Translations under genes and position numbers: made by a program
The notes under the pieces: generated by a model
Seen by the model: only the letters and a program-made list of their open reading frames with translations
Told to the model about the DNA's origin: nothing
The model's database searches: none
Assembly: GCA_003168235.1 (NCBI GenBank)
Contig: PMSZ01000207.1
Coordinates: 960 to 10,185 of the forward strand
DNA length: 9,226 bases
Reading direction: 5' to 3'
DNA from: Acidobacteriaceae bacterium
Lineage (GTDB): Bacteria; Acidobacteriota; Terriglobia; Terriglobales; Acidobacteriaceae
In this document: in pieces, positions 5,980-9,226 of the stretch
How the letters are laid out: each line of letters begins with the position of its first letter
Numbering within the stretch: position 1 is the first letter of the stretch

Positions 5980-6588
5980 ATGGGGCAGAAATTGTTGTTG
6001 CTGTTCATGACGCTGGTTGCGGTAGGCGCGGCATTTGCGGCTGACAACGATCCAGTTTTGCCAGACGTGGCGGCTCAGGCGGCGAAAAACAAGGCGGTGG
6101 CTGGGCGCGTGTTCGAGGAGATTTTCAACCAGGGGAAATTTCAGGTTGCAGAGGAAATCTACGCCAAGGATTTCGTTAACCACGGGCTCCACAGGAATTA
6201 CGATCTTCAGGAAGATCAAGCGGCGGTACACGCGGAGAAGAAGGCGTTTCCGGATCTCAAGATGAGCGTGATCCTGATGACAGCCGAGAGCGACCTGGTC
6301 ACAGCGGTATGGGTCTTTCGGGGAACGCACACCGGCTCCGGATATGATGGATTACCTCCAACGGGAGTCAAGCTTGAATTACGTGGCATCACGGTTTGGC
6401 GCATTGTCGATGGCAAGATTCGTGAGGAGTGGACCGAGTTCGATCAACTGCGAGCTGCCCAGCAATTCGTGACTCATTTGAAGTGGCCACTACCTGGGAT
6501 TCTTTTAGTAGCATTGATTCTTGCATGGGCATTTTGCAGAGCCATCCTGAGAATGAGGCGACCGCGGCTTGCAAGGGCGACGTCCTAG
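5980..6588 (+). CDS. Membrane-tethered SnoaL-like domain protein
   Basis: A 202-residue protein with an N-terminal signal peptide (residues 1-20, cleavage near AFA-A). A SnoaL-like, NTF2-fold domain follows (about 36-160), and a single C-terminal transmembrane helix (about 170-190) is followed by RMRRPRLAR. Signs of the SnoaL/ester-cyclase family are FEEIFNQGKFQVAEEIYAKDFVNHG (45-69), FPDLKMSV (90-97), FRGTHTGSGYDGLPPTG (113-129), and ITVWRIVDGKIREEWTEFDQLRAAQQ (137-162). By the positive-inside rule the domain faces the periplasm and the tail is cytoplasmic. The ligand or reaction is unknown; many such domains are of unknown function. GGAG (5969-5972) lies 7 nt before the ATG. It sits 54 nt after the desulfurase gene and 36 nt before mnmA, so it may be co-transcribed, with no obvious link to sulfur transfer. 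Confidence 0.85.
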   Translation: MGQKLLLLFMTLVAVGAAFAADNDPVLPDVAAQAAKNKAVAGRVFEEIFNQGKFQVAEEIYAKDFVNHGLHRNYDLQEDQAAVHAEKKAFPDLKMSVILMTAESDLVTAVWVFRGTHTGSGYDGLPPTGVKLELRGITVWRIVDGKIREEWTEFDQLRAAQQFVTHLKWPLPGILLVALILAWAFCRAILRMRRPRLARATS

Positions 6589-6624
6589 TCAGGTAGTTGC
6601 CGACGTGCATAACTGACTCAACAA

Positions 6625-7761
6625 ATGACTGACTCAACCACCATCGCCGTCGCCATGTCGGGAGGAGTCGACTCCTCGGCCGTAGCGGCCATGCTGCGTG
6701 CTGAAGGCCACAACGTCATCGGCCTGACCATGCAACTCTGGAACCAGCGCCGTCTCGCCAGCCACGCGGGCATGCCGGAGTCCGTGCAGGGTCGATGCTG
6801 CTCGATCGACGATGTCTACGACGCCCGCCGCGTTGCCGAGACCCTCGGCATTCCGTACTACGTGGTCAACCACGAAGAGCGCTTCGAGCGCGATGTGGTC
6901 CGTCCATTTGTTGAGGAGTATCTCGCCGGCCGCACGCCGATCCCGTGCAGCCTCTGCAACAATCACCTGAAGTTTGACCAGCTTCTGATCGTTGCCCGCC
7001 AGATTGGCGCCGATCAAATTGCAACCGGCCATTATGCCCAGGTCGTTTTTGACGAGCCATGCGGACGCTGGCTGCTGAAGCGCCCCACTGACAGATCCAA
7101 AGACCAGACCTACTTTCTCTTCGGCCTCACACAGGAGCAGTTGAGCCGCACGCTGTTCCCGCTCGGCGGCATGACCAAGCCCGACGTGCGCGAACTCGCG
7201 CGAAAGCATAGCCTGGCTATCGCCGAAAAGCCCGACTCCCAGGAGATCTGTTTCGTCCCCGGTGGCGACTACAAGCGTTTTCTCGAAGCCTATCTCAGCG
7301 AGCAGAGAAGCGGATCCACTGGAGGCGACCGCGATACACTTGCCGGCGAGATGGTCACCAGCGACGGCAAGGTCATCGGCGAGCATGCCGGCGTTCATAA
7401 CTTCACCGTCGGCCAGCGTAAGGGACTTGGAATAGCCACCGGCTCGCCGCTGTACGTCATTCAGATCAAGAATGATACCCGGCAAGTTGTAGTGGGCAAA
7501 GACGAGGAGTTGTATTCGCGCACCCTCCGCACCCACCGTGTAAACCTGATCTCAACGGACGAGCTGCGCGAGCCCATGCGCGTTGCAGTAAAGATCCGCC
7601 ACAAGCACCAGCCCGCTGCGGCCCTAATTGAATCCGCTGGGCCGAATGAAATCCTCGTCACCTTCGACGAGCCGCAGCGCGCTCTCACTCCCGGCCAGGC
7701 CGCCGTTTTCTATGATGGCGACATCGTGGTCGGCGGCGGTTGGATCGAGAGTTCCAAATAA
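6625..7761 (+). CDS. mnmA: tRNA-specific 2-thiouridylase MnmA
   Basis: MnmA activates U34 of tRNA-Lys, -Glu and -Gln with ATP and inserts sulfur to make 2-thiouridine. The protein has 378 residues, a normal length, and is cytoplasmic. In order: the PP-loop AMSGGVDSS (10-18) for ATP; GRCCSIDDVYDARRVAE (57-72); the catalytic loop TPIPCSLCNNHLKF with nucleophile C111 and an additional C108; ATGHYAQV (133-140); KDQTYFLFGL (159-168); the second active cysteine C209 in DSQEICFVP; and the tRNA-binding C-terminal part with HNFTVGQRKGLGI (258-270). E. coli MnmA has DVLC where this has CSLC, so three cysteines (108, 111, 209) could hold an iron-sulfur cluster. No Shine-Dalgarno sequence is visible before the ATG. 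The desulfurase two genes upstream is the probable sulfur source. Confidence 0.96.
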   Translation: MTDSTTIAVAMSGGVDSSAVAAMLRAEGHNVIGLTMQLWNQRRLASHAGMPESVQGRCCSIDDVYDARRVAETLGIPYYVVNHEERFERDVVRPFVEEYLAGRTPIPCSLCNNHLKFDQLLIVARQIGADQIATGHYAQVVFDEPCGRWLLKRPTDRSKDQTYFLFGLTQEQLSRTLFPLGGMTKPDVRELARKHSLAIAEKPDSQEICFVPGGDYKRFLEAYLSEQRSGSTGGDRDTLAGEMVTSDGKVIGEHAGVHNFTVGQRKGLGIATGSPLYVIQIKNDTRQVVVGKDEELYSRTLRTHRVNLISTDELREPMRVAVKIRHKHQPAAALIESAGPNEILVTFDEPQRALTPGQAAVFYDGDIVVGGGWIESSK

Positions 7762-7783
7762 TAAAAACGCGGTTCCCGCTGCT

Positions 7784-7824
7784 CCCGTTGGATAACAGCA
7801 AGGCCCATTTCTACGGGAATTTTT
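7784..7824 (+). terminator. Weak possible terminator after mnmA
   Basis: CCCGT (7784-7788) pairs with ACGGG (7813-7817), followed by AATTTTT (7818-7824). The five-base stem and 24-nt loop make this a poor terminator, listed only because it is the sole T-tract hairpin after mnmA. Confidence 0.25.
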
Positions 7825-7981
7825 CCGCTGGTTACTCGCCTCAGTTACCTTCGATTACTCTGGCTCCATCTTCATGGCACCTTCGTGGACTAGACCCGCC
7901 GATAAAGCAGGGATAGGGTTAGTTCACGACGGGACCTTCGTAGTCTCTCCCCGAGCAAGGGTCCGGCGTGGGGAGCGATTT

Positions 7982-8104
7982 ATGAAAATCTGGCATCTGG
8001 CATATGCGGCGTTGGGAATTGCGGTGGCGCGCTGGGTTTTTAAGCGTCAACCAATGCCAATAAGCGATCCGATCGCCCGTTTCCGTACCTCTGGCCTGCT
8101 GTAA
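7982..8104 (+). CDS. Possible 40-residue microprotein with one hydrophobic helix
   Basis: A short frame with a good ribosome binding site: GGGGAG at 7970-7975, 6 nt before the ATG. The peptide has a hydrophobic stretch at residues 4-20 (WHLAYAALGIAVARWVF), then KRQPMPISDPIARFRTSGLL, so it could be a small membrane protein with its basic tail in the cytoplasm. I recognise no family. The large inverted repeat begins at the base after the stop codon, as if a dedicated terminator followed it. Against it: the frame is short, and its apparent N-terminal extension back to 7874 has no coding signature. It may be chance. Confidence 0.42.
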   Translation: MKIWHLAYAALGIAVARWVFKRQPMPISDPIARFRTSGLL

Positions 8105-8178
8105 CTGGTAAAAGAGCGTGGATGCGCCCCGTTGCGCATCGCTTCGACTCGATCGCGCGTCCACGCTCTTTTCACCAG
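8105..8178. repeat. Long inverted repeat, possible bidirectional terminator or fold-back element
   Basis: The outer arms AAAAGAGCGTGGA (8110-8122) and TCCACGCTCTTTT (8160-8172) are perfect 13-nt complements. They extend by CTGGT (8105-8109) with ACCAG (8174-8178) after one bulged C. Inside, GATGCGC (8121-8127) pairs with GCGCATC (8134-8140) around CCCGTT, sharing two bases with the outer arm. In either strand the outer stem ends in a run of four T, so it could stop transcription from both sides. Confidence 0.75.
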
Positions 8179-8269
8179 CACCCGTTACTAACTCCAGAAG
8201 TGCTAGTACCACCGTGTCCCTTCGGTAACTTCTTTTCTCTTCCATCTCGCCTAAACTTTCTCTGTGGAC

Positions 8270-8298
8270 TCGCTGTGCGCCTTCGCGCGCCTCAGCGA
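8270..8298 (+). other. Hairpin just upstream of the start codon of the secreted protein gene
   Basis: TCGCTG (8270-8275) pairs with CAGCGA (8293-8298), and inside it GCGC (8277-8280) pairs with GCGC (8285-8288) around CTTC. The foot of the hairpin is 8 nt from the ATG at 8307, where a Shine-Dalgarno sequence would be expected but none is seen. A role in translation is only a possibility. Confidence 0.35.
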
Positions 8299-8306
8299 TC
8301 GAATTC

Positions 8307-9113
8307 ATGCGCTCCCGACTCCCCAGTTCGCGGTGGATTGTGCCCCTCACCCTGCTCGTCGCGCTCTTTGCCTCTTCGGCCGCCCGAGCGCAGGATGACG
8401 CCGCCGCGCCTACAACTCAAGACCAAGCCACCTCGCTGGGTGACTTGGCGCGCAACCTGCGTAACAGCAAATCGCGACAGCAGGCTCAATCGCAGCCGGC
8501 TCCAACGGCGCCCGTTATCGATAACGACAATCTGAACCAGATGATGGAAGATGCCCAGAAACTGCGCCCCGTCAGCCGCGACAAGACGGTATTCTCCATC
8601 GACCCTGCCACCGATACGGTGAAAGTATCGTCGCCCGATGTCACCTGCAGCCTGTCTTTCAACGCGCGCGCCAGTTCGCTGCTGATCAAACCCATCGTCG
8701 TCGAAGATCTGCCCATCGACGATCTGGTCAAGCTCGACGGCCCCGGCTTCATTCAGGATGACAACCTGCAACTCGAGGTCTTCAACGGGACCGACTGGGA
8801 ACTCCGCGAAATCACGATAGGGCTGACCCTGGAACGCAAACCCGGAGCGGATGCCGAACTGGCTGCGAATGCCCGCGTCATTCCCGCCGCTCAGACTGAT
8901 CTGCTTTCCGGCATCGAGCGCCACTCGGATGTAACCATCCTCTATCACATGAAGGCTCAGGCCAAGCCCTTCAGCACGACGACCTTCAGCGAAGACATCG
9001 GAACCACGCCCGGCCCCGACGAAGATTGGCGCTGGTCGATCATCGAAGCCAAAGGAATCCGGCCTTCACAACCGCAGCCGGCACCTGATCAGGTCTCCCC
9101 GGCGATCCCTTAG
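8307..9113 (+). CDS. Secreted protein of unknown function (Acidobacteriota-type)
   Basis: A 268-residue exported protein. Residues 1-28 form a signal peptide (MRSRLPSSRW, hydrophobic core, cleavage after ARA-Q29). A low-complexity Gln/Ala/Pro linker (30-70) contains SLGDLARNLRNSKSR (43-57), a motif I associate with exported acidobacterial proteins. The rest (about 90-250) looks globular and beta-rich, with FNGTDWELREITIGLTLER (159-177) and a single cysteine at 114. The phrase 'NGTDWELREITIGL' recalls extracellular domains that describe how structures are built up from beta-strands, but I cannot name a family. The C-terminus is Pro/Gln-rich (253-268). There is no membrane helix beyond the signal, so it is periplasmic or outer-surface. 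It stands alone between the inverted repeat and a tRNA gene. Confidence 0.8.
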   Translation: MRSRLPSSRWIVPLTLLVALFASSAARAQDDAAAPTTQDQATSLGDLARNLRNSKSRQQAQSQPAPTAPVIDNDNLNQMMEDAQKLRPVSRDKTVFSIDPATDTVKVSSPDVTCSLSFNARASSLLIKPIVVEDLPIDDLVKLDGPGFIQDDNLQLEVFNGTDWELREITIGLTLERKPGADAELAANARVIPAAQTDLLSGIERHSDVTILYHMKAQAKPFSTTTFSEDIGTTPGPDEDWRWSIIEAKGIRPSQPQPAPDQVSPAIP

Positions 9114-9115
9114 CG

Positions 9116-9136
9116 CTTTGTTGTCAAAGTGTTTTA
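9116..9136 (+). terminator. Possible terminator after the secreted protein gene
   Basis: CTTTG (9116-9120) pairs with CAAAG (9125-9129) around TTGT, followed by TGTTTTA, three bases after the TAG stop. The stem is short and AT-rich, so termination is plausible but weak. Confidence 0.35.
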
Positions 9137-9169
9137 CGGCGTGTCACGGAAACGCGCACCGGCGCAATG

Positions 9170-9199
9170 TTGTCTGAGATTGGCGCGGAGTGTTAGTCT
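9170..9199 (+). promoter_or_regulatory. Possible promoter of the tRNA gene
   Basis: TTGTCT (9170-9175) and TAGTCT (9194-9199) are 18 nt apart and would start transcription just before the tRNA at 9211. The -10 matches only 3/6 positions, so this is a position-based guess. Confidence 0.25.
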
Positions 9200-9210
9200 A
9201 ACCGAGTTGA

Positions 9211-9226
9211 GCGGGAGTAGTTCAGC
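9211..9226 (+). tRNA. 5' end of a tRNA gene, probably tRNA-Gly, cut by the window edge
   Basis: GCGGGAG-TA-GTTC-AG-C fits tRNA positions 1-16: a seven-base acceptor strand, U8 A9, a four-base D-stem strand, and the conserved A14 G15. GCGGGAGTAGTTCAG is the usual opening of bacterial tRNA-Gly. The anticodon lies outside the window, so the amino acid is inferred from the acceptor and D-arm only. Confidence 0.75.

Larger units (their letters stand above)
7762..8306. other. Gap of about 545 nt with no established gene
   Basis: From 7762 to 7969 I see no gene, only the weak CCCGT/ACGGG hairpin and small dyads such as ACTAGACCC/GGGTTAGT near 7889-7922. Then come the possible microprotein at 7982-8104 with its ribosome binding site, the long inverted repeat at 8105-8178, and the leader of the next gene with a hairpin at 8270-8298. 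Minus-strand frames in this gap show no recognisable protein similarity. Confidence 0.6.

Noticed and set aside
6490..6588. PEP-CTERM or LPXTG-type sorting signal at the SnoaL protein C-terminus
   Set aside because: There is no PEP or LPXTG motif; the helix is followed by a long basic tail, as in an ordinary stop-transfer anchor.
6634..7536. A 300-codon open frame on the minus strand opposite mnmA
   Set aside because: It lies fully antisense to a clearly recognisable MnmA, shows no family motif, and arises from the codon bias of the plus-strand gene.
2050..7761. A single sulfur-relay operon linking the rhodanese, the desulfurase and MnmA
   Set aside because: The rhodanese is separated from the desulfurase by two unrelated genes, a strong terminator and a pseudogene, so a joint operon is not supported.
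1..9226. CRISPR array, insertion sequence, phage or toxin-antitoxin genes
   Set aside because: No regularly spaced repeats, transposase or integrase motifs, or paired small genes are visible.

Overview
The window is a chromosomal stretch of a moderately GC-rich, probably aerobic soil-type bacterium. Several things point to Acidobacteriota: a secreted protein carrying an 'SLGDLAR' stretch of a kind I associate with that phylum, a cupredoxin fused to a carboxypeptidase-regulatory-like domain, and dispersed copies of a 'TCATCCCGAGCGAAGCGAGGGATC'-type hairpin repeat (one copy seen here). This assignment is inference from gene style, not from a marker gene. All intact genes are on the + strand, but they form several small units rather than one operon.

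Left part (1-1966): the C-terminal half of BoxB, the di-iron epoxidase of aerobic benzoyl-CoA degradation, is followed 34 nt later by a crotonase-fold hydratase with both catalytic glutamates. That gene overlaps the start of a small four-helix membrane protein. The first two probably belong to an aromatic-acid (box) catabolic operon that begins upstream of the window.

Middle (1967-4746): a single-domain rhodanese, a hairpin repeat, a metal-dependent amidohydrolase (COG2159 type) ending in a textbook intrinsic terminator, then a gap of about 335 nt. The gap holds the frameshifted remnant of a VOC/glyoxalase gene on the minus strand, a 14-bp dyad and a set of mutually exclusive hairpins. These lie upstream of a secreted amicyanin-like copper protein.

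Right-centre (4747-7761): a group I cysteine desulfurase, a membrane-tethered SnoaL-like protein and the tRNA 2-thiouridylase MnmA. The desulfurase and MnmA form the sulfur supply and transfer pair for s2U34 in tRNA. The desulfurase may be read from a leaderless transcript. MnmA has the CxxC + C cysteine arrangement.

Right end (7762-9226): a non-coding-looking stretch with a possible 40-residue microprotein and a long inverted repeat, a secreted protein of unknown function, and the first 16 nt of a tRNA, most likely tRNA-Gly, cut by the window edge.

I see no CRISPR array, insertion sequence, phage genes or recognisable defence system. The most notable points are the gene remnant, the structured leader of the copper protein, the boxB-hydratase pairing, the desulfurase/MnmA module with its cysteine pattern, and the long inverted repeat after the microprotein.
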